NCBI GenBank assembly: GCA_022432975.1
Contig: CM039510.1
Span: forward strand, 35,503,468-35,567,467
DNA: 64,000 nt
Direction: 5' to 3'
Source of the DNA: Begonia masoniana
Lineage: Eukaryota; Streptophyta; Magnoliopsida; Cucurbitales; Begoniaceae
Positions 11,753-23,475 of this stretch are shown in pieces. How positions within the stretch are numbered: position 1 is the first letter of the stretch; each line of letters starts with the position of its first letter. The notes beneath the pieces are model-generated. The model was not told where the DNA came from. It worked only from the letters and a program-made list of their open reading frames with translations, and made no database searches. The position numbers and the translations under genes were made by a program.

Positions 11753-12959
11753 TGATATAGCCCTAACCTGCAAGAAAACGTTTAGAGCTTAGAGGGGATC
11801 GTTAGCTCCTCGGATTGGCAAGAAATGGCCGAGAAGAACACAAATTGCAAGATGAACTTGAATGACCAAATGTGCTTAGATGAAAACGAAACTTTATATG
11901 ATGTTAGTGGAGTGAGTGAGGTGTGTGATAGTGGAAGGCGTGGTCCTGATTCATTGAGATGGAAAAGATATGCAAAACTTCAAGAAATCGGCCAATAGGT
12001 AATATTTTGAAGCCTTTGGCAATAGTTGCTTCCAAGGAAGACAACTCGACTCTTGAACACGGTTTGGGGCCACTTCTTGCTGTTTTCCACTCCCAAGGAG
12101 ATGGAGAAGAAGATGGCTATATAACCCTTGCAAGCTACCAAGCAAGAAGGGAGTGGTGGGGGCGCAACCCCTCGGTTTTGTGCAAACCGAGCAAACCTTG
12201 TTGGTTTCTTCAAACTCCTTCAACCATGGAAGGGAAATCCGTGCATGCTCCTTAAAATCAGTCCAAAAAAACTTACAATCACCAATTATCATGCTTTTAT
12301 AGACCTATGGATGGCTTGGATGTGATTCAAAAAGTGGTCTTCAAAATGGTGTAGCCGTTGGATCTTGAAGATAGCTTGGATGGCCGAGATGAGTTTGGTC
12401 TTCTTGATCCAATGGTTGAGTGATAACCATGTCATCAATCCTTGGCCTTGTGTTGATTGGAAAACCCTTAAGAAACCCTCAAGTGGCAGCCCATGGTTTG
12501 GCTAAAAGGTAGTGGTCCCCTCCACTCAAGATGGGCTCCAAAATGCATGCATTTTCTTTAAGGCCCATTCCTCCTCTTCCATGCACTCCATGCACTTGAT
12601 TGAACCACTTCCATTCCATCATCTAATCCTATCCACACAATCTAACCCTAGCATTCATCTAATGCATGCATGCAACTATATGGCTAATGTTTGCCAAAAT
12701 TACATAAAGGCTAGAGTTTGCCAACAAAATACAAAGTATAAAAAAAAACATGGTTACATTAATTTGTCCTTTGGGAAGACAAATTCCCTCTTGATTTTCA
12801 TCCATGCTTTCAATGCAAGGTTGAGCCTTGTGCTTAAGCTTCCACTCCAATCCTTCAAAGAAGTCTTTACCTACAAAAGAAATAAAATTATAAGTAATTA
12901 AATTAGGTAAAGTTTGGGCCTTGCTTTTGGATTGAGTGAGTGGGCCTCGGGGCACATCA
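11753..12959 (-). repeat. 5' LTR of TR-1
   Basis: 1207 bp, the same length as the copy at 6475-7681 with one substitution seen by eye. It should hold the element's promoter on the minus strand. The right target-site copy TTATG follows at 12960-12964. Confidence 0.94.
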
Positions 12960-13492
12960 TTATGGATGGACTAGATCCAGAGATTCGGATGCACGTCATT
13001 GTATCAGGTATTATTGATGTGCCGTATTCCGACATCGCAGCTAGAGCTCTGGACATTGAGGCTGTCAGGGCGACTTGTGTTAGGCCGAAGGAGCCAGCTA
13101 AGGGTTTCTTTCGTGAGCTCCATCCTCAGACCCAGAATCAAGGCTGGCAACCGAGGGGACAACAGCAAACACAACCACGGGGAACGAAGAGGCCCTATGA
13201 CGGAACGGGCGACCAAGGAAAGGAAAAGCAAGTCCAAGAATCTACTCAGAAGCCTATATGCCCGAAGTGCTCGAGACCTCATTTTGGTGCCTGTAGATTG
13301 GGTACGGACAAGTGCTACAGATGCGGAGAGGTGGGCCACTATGCCTTACATTGTCCGAGGACTGCTACTGACCAGAAGAAAGTTGCCCCAAGAATATTTG
13401 CTTTTATTGAGCCCGGTGACATCGACAATGGCGTCCAGCCATCTCTAATTGCAGGTACAGTCTTAATTACCTCTATGACAATATGTGTATAA
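12960..13492 (+). pseudogene. gag: Broken gag of TekA-2, second part
   Basis: After the TTATG duplication, TekA-2 gag resumes with the C-terminal capsid region and the zinc knuckle (CYRCGEVGHYALHCP). As in TekA-1 it stops making sense just before the protease, at a short TA run near 13497. An apparent start at 12914 lies inside the TR-1 LTR and is a chance fusion. Confidence 0.9.
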
Positions 13493-14605
13493 TAAATATA
13501 TATATATATATTAATAATAATATTAGGTTCAGAAATAGAAATATAAGAAAATAGAAGGGGGGGGGGGGGTAAGAAGAATTACTAGGCTAACCTCGAAGAG
13601 AAGACAGTAGGCTACATATAGGACAATAAAGACCATGTAAAAATATAGTTATACGTTAGTAGGATTAGTTTGACTTAATCAACGGAGTTTGCGCACTGAA
13701 GGTTTAGTAACAATTAGAGGAATACACCCTATGAGATGTGGTTTTTAAGTAGGTAGGGATTATGTCTAATGGACAACCCCTTAGAGTATTAGAATAAGAC
13801 TAATTAAGAAAGATGAAGGTATAGATATAAACCTATAAAGGGATACCTTAGATTGTTGTAATACTTGGAATGTGTTTAAATAGATGAAGTGCCGTAGAAC
13901 TCGTATATTGGGGATTCGTGTGAAGTTAAGAGTGCCTAGATTAAGAAAGAATTCAAGAGTTAAACTTAAAATAAATGTCGAGTAGAATAGTTGGGACCTG
14001 ACTAGAAGGAGCGAACGATGGTAGACTAGTCGGCGAACTCGAAAAAGCCTTGAGGAAGTTAGAGAAAGGTGAAGTAGATCGTTGGATTAAATGAGAGGTT
14101 AGGTTAGAAGCTTAGATTGGAGTTTAAAGGTCTGCAAATTGTGAAATTTGCGATTTATAGAATAAAGAGGGTGTGAATTTTCACAGAAATTATCTAAGTA
14201 AGTTTAGAAGTGAGGCTAAGTTAGCAAATTTTCAAGTGTTCGACTTGTGTTTGGCAAGTCGAGACCAAGTAATGCATGAATGACTTAGGTTAGAATGATT
14301 AGTTTAGAGCGCATCAATGAGGAAATCTAGAAATTTGACCATGCTTAGAGCAAATAGAGATTTAAGTTAGACAAACCAACGTAATTTATATAGTATGAAG
14401 AATTCAGTTAAAGAAATAACGAGGAAGTTCGTTAACATAGCTAAAATGACGTAGGACGTTCATAGGATGTTATTTATAAAAGAGTTAGGATCCTCAGTAA
14501 ATAGCGACTGTAGCTCCCAGTTTAACTCACATAGACCAAGTAGTGTCGTAGTCGTGTAGTTGCAGAGTATAACAATGAGATTTTATTTAGGAAACCCGCA
14601 CCAAA
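13493..14605 (+). other. Non-coding interior of TekA-2, truncated
   Basis: Close copy of TekA-1 from about 1620 to 2792, including the short TA run, the G run near 13557 and the unrecognised filler. It stops abruptly near 14605 after GAAACCCGCACC, where TekB LTR sequence begins. The remaining interior and the 3' LTR of TekA-2 are missing. Confidence 0.8.
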
Positions 14606-16097
14606 AGCGGGGCCCATAGGTTACATTCCAGCCACTGTCTCGACTCGAAGTGCAATTGCCCGGGGCAGTCGGCCAATACACCGCACTACCACCAGCACGT
14701 CACCATCGCTCCAGCTCGTCCAGGAAGCGGGGCCCACAGTCACACTCCAGCCCCTTGTCGCCTGTCTACACCATATTTCACATCCGCTACTCTCCCTCCG
14801 TGCTTAAAAACATGGTGAAAACATTTTGCGCAGCTTTTAAAACATGATGCATGCAGACCATAACCAATTAACTACGACTCCACATGCGCATGACATCACA
14901 AACGTACCTATGACCCACAATATGCACAAGACTCACAACATACATACAACTGTGGTGTAGGCCCTTCTGGGCGACTCTCAAGCATTTACAACCATACTAC
15001 TACTTACCTGGCATCCTAGCTCGTTCGAGTTTGCCACGTAACACCACCTATGACTTCACCTAGCATAATTAAAAATCCTCATTAGTACTTAGGCTTAAAC
15101 TCGCCAATTCAACCTAAAACTAATAATTCTAACTTAACCCGACTCATACCCAACTAAACGGGTCACTAATTTGGTTCAGTTAAAAACTGACTCGAAACTT
15201 CGAACGTGCTTAACTTTTTCTACGCTTATCGGAACGACTCGATTTCAGCAGCCACGTACTCCCCTAACAACCTAGTTTAACATACCATGGGAGAATTTAA
15301 AATGATTAATCGTAGCTAGGACAAAAACCCCTAAAAAACAGAACCGGTTTTTAAAGCTAAAATGTCCAAAATTTCCACTTCAACACGATTCCACCAATTT
15401 CTTCACCAATCGGCCACCCTAACATCCCACTAACATAATCTAACAAAACAATCAAAGTTTCAGACCAAAAACCCAAGGCTCAAAAGCTGGGTTCTCAGAT
15501 TTTTAGCCAAATCCGAGCTTCATATTGCTCGGCGATCCTTGCCGGCAATAAGCTCGGGAATTTGACGCCGAGAGCAGCCAAAAACGGCTGTGATCGGAGC
15601 TCTAGCCAGCTCGCCACCCACGTCCTCGAACAGAACCAAAATATGGCAAAAATCGAGCCTTACCGGTTAGTTTGTGTGTGGAGATAGCCAGAAATGTCAG
15701 CCCTTGGTTCGCCGCCGTCTCCTGACCGGAAAATGTCGGAATTTGTCAGCGATTTGCTCGGCGATCATCGCCCTTCTCTCCCTTTGTCTCTGCTTTGTTC
15801 TCTGCCCTCGGGGGAACAATTGAATGGCTTCAAGCCATTCAGTTGTTTTAAAGAAAATACAATTATTTTCTTTGAAAAAAATAAATAAAAATAACAATAA
15901 TAATTGTTGCCTACCCTTTTGCCCCTTCGAAATCCCGTCAAAATTCTATTCTTCGTTTGTCAATTTCCCCTAAATTGATTCTCATTCCACGCTCGGTTTA
16001 AACCCTCTCCATCGGCACTCCTGAGGGATCCGACAACTAATCAAATAATTGACACAAAATAAATAAATCAAATTATCCCAAAAACCCGGGTATTACA
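14606..16097 (-). repeat. Truncated 3' LTR of TekB
   Basis: Matches 49556-51046 of the complete TekB LTR. On the minus strand it begins TGTAATACCCGGG at 16097, next to a purine tract, and runs left until cut at 14606. About 1015 bp of its far end is lost. A donor-like CCAG|GTAAGT (minus) lies near 15007, as in the complete copy. The cut falls inside the 120-bp tandem repeat of this LTR. Confidence 0.88.
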
Positions 16098-17745
16098 CCC
16101 ACCCTACCTTATAAGAATTTTGTCCCCAAAATTTACGTACCGAATAACTCAGGAAACTGTCGCTCCATGTCCTGTCGCCCCTCCCAAGTGGTCTCCTCCA
16201 CATTGCTGTTGCGCCACAACACCTTGACCAAGGGGATTTCCTTGTTGCGCAATACCTTAACAGTTGACCACAAAATCCGAACTGGCTTTTCCTCATAAGC
16301 CAAGGTCGGCTGGATCTCAATCTCCTCCTGAGTCACCACCTGAGCAGGATCACGAATGCACTTCCTCAGCATGAATGGCACTCATAGACGCAAGCAGCTG
16401 TAGCCGGTAAGCGGTACTTCCGACTCTCTCCAATACAGGGAATGACCCCACAAACCGAGGGTTGAGCTTCCCCCGCTTCCCAAACCTGACCACCCCCTTA
16501 AATGGGGAGATCTCCAGAAACACCAGATCCTCTACACTGAACTCCAACTCTCGCAGCCTCTGATATGCATAACTCTTCTGCCTACTTTTAGCTATCTCGA
16601 TCCTCCTCCGAATAATAGCCACTTTGTCGATTGTTTGCTACAGAATCTCGAAGCCTAGCAATCTCGCCTCCCCAACCTCGTCCCAATATAGAGGCGTCTA
16701 CATTTCCTCCCATATAAGGCTTCGTAAGGTGCCATACCAATGGTGGACTGGTAACTGTTATTATACAAAAAATTCCACCAAAGGCAAGAACCTGCTCCAA
16801 GATGTCTGAAACTCTAGCACACAGGCCCTCAGCATATCTTCTAAAATTTGTATAGTCCGCTCCGACTACCTGTCAATCTGAGGATGAAAGGCCGTACTAA
16901 AATCCAACTGGGTACCCATGGCCTTCTGCAGGCTCCTCCAAAACTTAGAGGTAAATCTGGGGTTTCGATCCGACACTATCGACATCAGAACCCCATGCAA
17001 CCGGACTATCTCCTGAATATAAATCTGGGCGAACTGGTCCATAGAATAAGTCATCCTCACCGGTAGAAAGTAAGATGACTTCGTCAGCCTGTCCACAACC
17101 ACCCAGATTGCATCATGGTCCTTCACTGTCTTGGGTAATCCTGTCACAAAATCTATAGTGATCTTCTCCCACTTCCATTCTGGTATTGGTAGTGGCTGAA
17201 GCATACCCGATGGTCTCTGGTGCTTTGTCTTCACCTGGTTGCATACTACACAAGCTTCCACAAGCATGGCCATTTCACGCTTCATATTGGGCCACCAATA
17301 ATGCTGTCTCAGGTCCCTGTACATCTTAGTGCTTCCAGGATACACAGAGAAAGAAGAAGAATGAGCCTCTGCCAATATATCCTTCCTCAGCTCCTTATCC
17401 TTCGGAACGTACCACTTGTCCCGAAATTTCAGAATCCCGTCCTTTGAAATGCTGAGTTCAGATCTCGCACCGGTCTCCATACCCGCCCTGAGTTCACTAC
17501 ACTCAGAATAACCTCCTTGAGCCAGTTTGATCCTTTCCAGGATGGTCGACCTCAATGATATAGCCGAAAGAGTAGCTGCAAGGTCAGAAACTACCTCCAC
17601 ACCAAATCTCTGCAGCTCATCTCCCAACTCGGCCGGCACCGTAGTCCCCATAGCAAAAATTGAAACTGGAACTGCCACCCGACTTAAAGCATCCGCCACC
17701 ACATTCGCTTTCCCTGGGTGATACTTGATTTCCAAATCATAGTCT
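16098..17745 (-). pseudogene. pol: TekB pol, C-terminal part: RNase H end, integrase, chromodomain
   Basis: Continues the TekB polyprotein interrupted by Sire-1. It starts with the end of RNase H ([19 protein letters not shown]), then the integrase zinc-binding region ([20 protein letters not shown]), the catalytic core (ITIDFVTGLPK; SIVSDRNPRFTSKFW) and a C-terminal chromodomain (PVRILWSTVKVLRNKEIPL). The chromodomain places TekB in the chromoviruses, where it is thought to steer integration to marked chromatin. The frame is broken by a stop just after the core (near 16874), a T-run frameshift near 16770, and more breaks before the chromodomain. A purine tract (AAGGTAGGGTGGG, minus) lies at about 16098-16110. 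The other part is at 45429-48272. Confidence 0.92.
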
Positions 17746-18490
17746 TGTAGGATCGAGATTGTCTAAGAGGGGGGTGAATTAGACCCTTTTTAATTTATTA
17801 ATCTAACAGCAAAAAAACATAACAGTAAAAGTAATAGAGAGAGAAAAAATCAACACACGAGTTTTTACGTGGTTCGGCCAAAACCTGCCTACATCCAAGC
17901 TTCAAGGTTCCCCCTTGAAGATCTTTAACTTTCTCCTCAACGAGAATTCCAGATCGAGCTCACGGGCGTCGATCTACAGCCTACAATTCGGGCATTGAAA
18001 ATTCACAGGTGTAACGCCCTAGGTTATCTGACCCCGGTCGCTCACCCAAACATTATCATGACTAAGAAATTTGATAAGAAATTCAAAGCTCACTCGACAT
18101 CAAGATTAGAACTTCTTCAAAATATTTAAAACTTGCAGCGGAATTCTAAGAATTTGATAATAAATTCAAAGCTTCACTCGACAGTCAAGATTAGACTTCT
18201 CAAAATATTTAAAACTTGCAGCGGAAATTCCTTTTGAACAACAATGAAGTTAAACAAAACTGTGAAAAACATTATTAATTAGTCATTGGGATGTTAAGAA
18301 TATTCAGCCGAAAGGAATGAGGGTTTTAAGGCACGAAATACTCTTTCGTTTCAGAAGACAACGCATCTGCCGACGACTAGTCACGGAAGAAGCAGGAATA
18401 GAAAACCGAAGACTCCTGCCGATGACGTCAGCCGGAAGGAAGGAAAACAAAAGACATCACTCTTAGACTCTCTACCGATGACGTTACAAA

Positions 18491-19673
18491 CGATAGACTT
18501 ACACACCGCATCTACCGATAGACTTTCATCTTCCGATAGACTTACACACCGCATCTACCGACAGACTTTCATCTTCCGATAGACTTACACACCGCATCTA
18601 CCGATAGACTTTCATCTTCCGATAGACTTACACACCGCATCTACCGATAGACTTTCATCTTCCGATAGACTTACACACCGCATCTACCGATAGACTTTCA
18701 TCTTCCGATAGACTTACACACCGCATCTACCGACAGACTTTCATCTTCCGATAGACTTACACACCGCATCTACCGATAGACTTTCATCTTCCGATAGACT
18801 TACACACCGCATCTACCGACAGACTTTCATCTTCCGATAGACTTACACACCGCATCTACCGATAGACTTTCATCTTCCGATAGACTTACACACCGCATCT
18901 ACCGATAGACTTTCATCTTCCGATAGACTTTCATCTTCCGATAGACTTTCATCTTCCGATAGACTTACACACCGCATCTACCGATAGACTTTCATCTTCC
19001 GATAGACTTACACACCGCATCTACCGACAGACTTTCATCTTCCGATAGACTTACACACCGCATCTACCGATAGACTTTCATCTTCCGATAGACTTACACA
19101 CCGCATCTACCGATAGACTTTCATCTTCCGATAGACTTACACACCGCATCTACCGATAGACTTTCATCTTCCGATAGACTTACACACCGCATCTACCGAT
19201 AGACTTTCATCTTCCGATAGACTTACACACCGCATCTACCGATAGACTTTCATCTTCCGATAGACTTACACACCGCATCTACCGATAGACTTTCATCTTC
19301 CGATAGACTTACACACCGCATCTACCGATAGACTTTCATCTTCCGATAGACTTACACACCGCATCTACCGACAGACTTTCATCTTCCGATAGACTTACAC
19401 ACCGCATCTACCGATAGACTTTCATCTTCCGATAGACTTACACACCGCATCTACCGATAGACTTTCATCTTCCGATAGACTTACACACCGTTCCGATAGA
19501 CGTACACACCGCATCTACCGACAGACTTTCATCTTCCGATAGACTTACACACCGCATCTACCGATAGACTTTCATCTTCCGATAGACTTACACACCGCAT
19601 CTACCGATAGACTTTCATCTTCCGATAGACTTACACACCGCATCTACCGATAGACTTTCATCTTCCGATAGAC
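18491..19673. repeat. 43-bp minisatellite in S1
   Basis: About 27 head-to-tail units of 43 bp, each with CTTACACACCGCATCTACCG and then GACTTTCATCTTCCGATA. Units are nearly identical; the main variant is CCGACAG for CCGATAG. Irregularities include a short stretch near 18908-18960 where only the GACTTTCATCTTCCGATA part repeats, and a truncated unit near 19490. The array lies in the last third of the LTR in element orientation. Confidence 0.96.
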
Positions 19674-20250
19674 ACCAAACCACAACTCAATACCTGCCGA
19701 TAGGCATCACCTACCGATCCGATAGAAACAGAGCGACATTCCGAATACTCTTAACTATACCTATACGACCCCATCTAAGAAGAGAACCTGTTTGCTCTAC
19801 TGAAATCGCTTTATAAACAAATCAGACCAATGCATCACTCTACATCCATCAAATAATAAATTTCAAATTTCCAAAAAAAAATACCAACATCAGAAAGTAA
19901 AACTCAATTTGTCCAAAACGCTGAAATCACTACTGTTATGAAAACTCGATCCATCTAAAATAAAGCATTGATAATAAAACCTTCACTCCACAGACATCAA
20001 TTAAACTGCCCCATCAGCTGCCAGAACATTGTGTGGATGCACTCCTCCAACCCAACTAGCCTTCTGTGAACTCAGTAAACACACCTGCTAAAACTTCTTC
20101 ACCTACATCACAAAACTCATCTATTAGCCTAATGCTAAGCAAGTAAAGCAATAATGCATGAAAAGCTGAAGACATGTCATCCTAGCATGCAGTTTCTACT
20201 TTTCTCATCTCTGTTACATATTCATCGTTATAATCGGATTCCTCTCTAAA

Positions 20251-20434
20251 TTGGGAGTTGAATCACTTCTCCCAAAGTATGAACATCCCTGTCTCATTAG
20301 GAGTTGGATTAATTCTCCTAACAGTGAATATATATATACTGATCAATGTTCAGATCCACTTCGAAATTGGGAGTTGGATCAGTTTTCCCAAAGTATGATC
20401 CCTGGCTCATTAAGGGTTGGATTAGTTCCCTTAA
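20251..20434 (-). repeat. Array of four covarying hairpins in S1
   Basis: Four inverted repeats with 7-bp stems and 11-nt loops: 20251-20275 (TTGGGAG/CTCCCAA), 20297-20321 (TTAGGAG/CTCCTAA), 20367-20391 (TTGGGAG/TTCCCAA, one G-T pair) and 20410-20434 (TTAAGGG/CCCTTAA). Loops are variants of TTGGATTAGTT on the plus strand, or AACTAATCCAA in element sense. Stem changes are matched on both arms, which is the mark of conserved pairing. The array lies between the second donor-like and second acceptor-like sites of the LTR. Confidence 0.88.
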
Positions 20435-21715
20435 CAGAAAATGTTTCACATAAATCACTTCAGAATGTTCACTTCCTCACTATATCAAAACATGTAAACT
20501 CATTTTCGTATATTTTCAAATATATGATGCATGAAACAGGAAAATATTCAAACACACAAAAATCCTAATGTTCTGTGATGTAGGCCCGAAGGCACAAGCA
20601 AACTTTACTTACCTGGATTCCTAGCAAATGCTCGGTTAAGAGCTACTTCGGGGGTTTGTTCACCTATATTCATAAACAGAATGTTAAACCTTAATCTAAG
20701 CTATTCAGAAATCTAAGGAGTTAGTTTGGGAACACTACTCATAGAGCATTCCCGAATAAACTCCAAACCCGAACCGCTATTTCTCTCAACTTTTCCAAAA
20801 TACTCACATTGTCCTAATTCGGTTATCTATTCGTCAATACATGAAGAAAACTAAAGAACTTACCTAAGTTGAAGGGTATCGGGAAGGGAAATCGTCTGGA
20901 GAGCTCTACTGGGTTGAGCTGAAAAATCGAGAGTGAAATGAGCATCGACGGCTATACCTCATTTACTCTTTCCTTAAATACGTTATCCACAATATAAATT
21001 GACAATTACCCTTATGCCCTCACTTAGTTACTCATTAACCTAATTGCTATTTCTCCCTATTTCATTCTATAAAATTCACACTTAGAAGATTAATTGGTTA
21101 TTTTAATTCTAATAAACCGGGTGTTACAACAGGCGTCAATCTACTACCTTTCAGGTTTTACAGATTTGAGAGAATGAACACAACAAACTACAAACTCTCA
21201 AAACAAATTCTCAAGTTTTGGAATCGAGAGATGTAGATGAAAAATACAGAGTATGATGAATCACACGTTAGGGCTCAAAGCTAATTTTTACAAAAGTTCT
21301 TTCTTCGAGCTATCTCCTTGGTTTAAATACTCTGTCTGCAATCGGCTCTAGGTATTGAATGCTCCTTACTGGATAAGGAAATATATTACCGTTGGAGCAG
21401 CATCCGTACTGAGACAGGTAGCCGTTGCTTTCTGGAGCTGCTGTTTGCTCGTCGCCATTAATACGCTGGAGTTTAAGTTCTAGACGACGTCACTGTAGCT
21501 TCGCGGTCATTTTGAATTCTGGCGGAAGATCACCGGTTGAAGCAGCTTTAAAATATCGGATTGTCATTGGTAGATGCAACATGATAAGCGCTGAACCGCC
21601 ATCGGTATATGTTGCTTTAAGAAGCTGAACCGGTATCGGCAGATGTAACGCTATAAGCGCTGAACTGCCATCGGTATATGCAACTTCAAAACACCATTGG
21701 CAAAAGTGATTCTGA

Positions 21716-22020
21716 AATGCCATCGGCAGGAGTAGCTTCAAATGCCATCGGCAGGAGTAGTTTGAAAACGCCATCGGCAGAAGTAGCTTCAAATGCCATC
21801 GGCAGGAGTAGCTTGAAAATGCCATCGGCAGGAGTAGCTTGAAAACGCCATCGGCAGGAGTAGCTTGAAAACGCCATCGGCAGGAGTAGCTTGAATAGCT
21901 TCAAATGCCATCGGCAGGAGTAGCTTGAAAATGCCATCGGCAGGAGTAGCTTGAAAACGCCATCGGCAGGAGTAGCTTGAAAACGCCATCGGCAGGAGTA
22001 GCTTGAAAATGCCATCGGCA
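21716..22020. repeat. 26-bp array in Sire-1 3' LTR
   Basis: About 11-12 imperfect units of CATCGGCAGGAGTAGCTTGA plus six bases. Several units vary (CTTCAAATG, GTTTGAAAACG). The 5' LTR has a far longer uniform array of the same unit at 43650-44654. Confidence 0.92.
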
Positions 22021-22347
22021 GAAGTAACCTTTGAACGACTTCGCCTTTTGTCGTTTAGTGATCGACAGGAGTAGCCTTGAACGACTCCGCCTTTGTCGTT
22101 TAGCGATCGGTGTATGTCTACTTTTAACAACTCATCGGCAGATTAGTTTTCAGCCCTGTTTTACTGTTGCCCTGTACACTTAACCCGATTCATTAGACAA
22201 CTAAAATACCATTTTCAAGGGTATTGCTAAATAATTTCATATTTATAATTCATTATTCTCATTTAATAAATATAATCAAATTACATACTTAACATACAAA
22301 TACATCATCAAAAACATATTTAGACTTAAACACTCTATAAGTCAACA

Positions 22348-22574
22348 ATCTCCCCCTTTTTGATGATGACAAAATATAAATTTGATTAAACAATGTTCTC
22401 CCCCATAATTCTAGCTCCCCCACAGCATATTCATACGTTCCAATTTCAAGCACAGAACATACCCAGTATTCAAAATATGCAGATCATATACAATATTTAA
22501 AAATATGCATACTTAGTTCACATCAAAAACTAATTTCTCAACACAGCATCATTAATCAAAGACTATCTCCCCCA
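22348..22574 (-). promoter_or_regulatory. Polypurine tract and three extra tracts, Sire-1
   Basis: On the minus strand the sequence AAAAAGGGGGAGAT abuts the 3' LTR at 22348-22362 and is the plus-strand primer. Three more TGGGGGAG-type tracts lie upstream in the element, at about 22397-22405, 22415-22422 and 22565-22574. Repeated polypurine tracts before the 3' LTR are a reported feature of Sireviruses. The rest of 22363-22660 has no gene. Confidence 0.85.
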
Positions 22575-23475
22575 TTGACATCATCAAAAAAAAAAAAAGG
22601 AAAACGAGACAATTGTACCAAGGTGCAAAACAAAATATGGAAAACGGGTTACAAAAGAAATTATCTAAGTGAAGCTAAGTCTTTAAGCCACTTCCAGTAC
22701 TCTTGCATAAGGGAAGAATGCACGTCAAGATCTGGAGAAACACTGGGAGCAGGAGGAGCAGGTAGAGCAAGAGGAGCAGGAATATAATGCTGAAAAAGTG
22801 CTCTGCAGACATCACCAAAACTAGGAGGAGCAGGAATCACCAAATCCAGACATGGTGGAGCTGCCGCAGAACCAACTATCAAACTGGCTGGCAGAGAGGT
22901 AGAAGCAGGAACAGAGGAAGCAGAAGGAGCATTGAACTGGAGCTCAGCCTCATGAATATCCAAAGACATGAAGCGCACATTTTCAACAACTGCAGGTCTG
23001 GAAAATGGAAGAAAAAGATCTTCAAAGCAAGCCTCTGTGAAACTGACAGAACTAGATGGTTCAAGTTCGGGTTCGGGATCAGGATGAAGAGCTTCAACTG
23101 TAGATCTGTGAGACTGAATCTCCAATGCGACAATGGTTTTATGTCTATCTATTTTCTTGGACAACAGATCTAGACCTGTATCCAAAGCGATGCTCATGTC
23201 CAATTTGTTCTTTTCGAGCTTGGCATCGACAGACTTTTCAATCCGACTTTGAATTGAACTGAAGGCTGACCCGAGACTGTCAATGGAGGCCTTCAAATCA
23301 TTGTACTGATATGCACTCAAGGAAAATTATCTTTGATAAGTTTGAGGAGTGGAAGGAACAGTGGTGGCTTGGACTGGTGTGGAGGGTTGGACTGGAAGAG
23401 CAGGGTGGACTTGAGGGGAAAGGAGTGGTATAGCCTGTTGGACTGGAGAAACAAGTTGGACTGTTGGAGGCAGAG

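Larger units (their letters stand above)
6475..12959 (-). mobile_element. TR-1, gag-only LTR retrotransposon
   Basis: A complete 6485-bp insertion with 1207-bp LTRs at each end and a 5-bp target duplication TTATG. A primer-binding site next to the right-hand LTR shows the element reads on the minus strand. The interior has one long ORF with a Gag-like region and no protease, reverse transcriptase, RNase H or integrase. This matches what has been called TR-GAG, a non-autonomous class that must borrow enzymes. The LTRs differ at one position by eye (7010 C against 12288 T), so insertion is very recent. Confidence 0.93.
18010..21128 (-). mobile_element. Solo LTR S1 (gypsy type)
   Basis: A 3119-bp LTR with no internal region, starting TGTAACGCCC and ending GGTGTTACA, flanked by ACAGG at 18005-18009 and 21129-21133. 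A solo LTR normally arises by recombination between the two LTRs of a full element. The minus-strand order of splice-like junctions is: donor near 20863, acceptor near 20663, donor CCAG|GTAAGT near 20612, acceptor GTAG near 20103. It holds the 43-bp minisatellite and a hairpin array, and resembles the TekD LTR. Confidence 0.93.
17746..22347 (-). repeat. 3' LTR of Sire-1, split by solo LTR S1
   Basis: Sire-1 LTR sequence lies at 17746-18009 and 21129-22347, with S1 between. The outer end starts TGTAGGATCG; the inner end is ...GTCAACA at 22347. Compared with the 5' LTR it keeps about 145 bp (about 21527-21670) that are missing there and has a much shorter 26-bp repeat array. The start of the LTR shows several percent divergence from its partner, so Sire-1 is much older than TR-1. 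Confidence 0.92.

Noticed and set aside
18491..19673. CRISPR-like array
   Set aside because: The whole 43-bp unit is repeated with no unique spacers, and the context is a plant LTR.
22661..23320. Host gene with coiled coil
   Set aside because: It lies in frame with the upstream part of the Sire-1 extra ORF across S2, just before the polypurine tract, so it belongs to the element.
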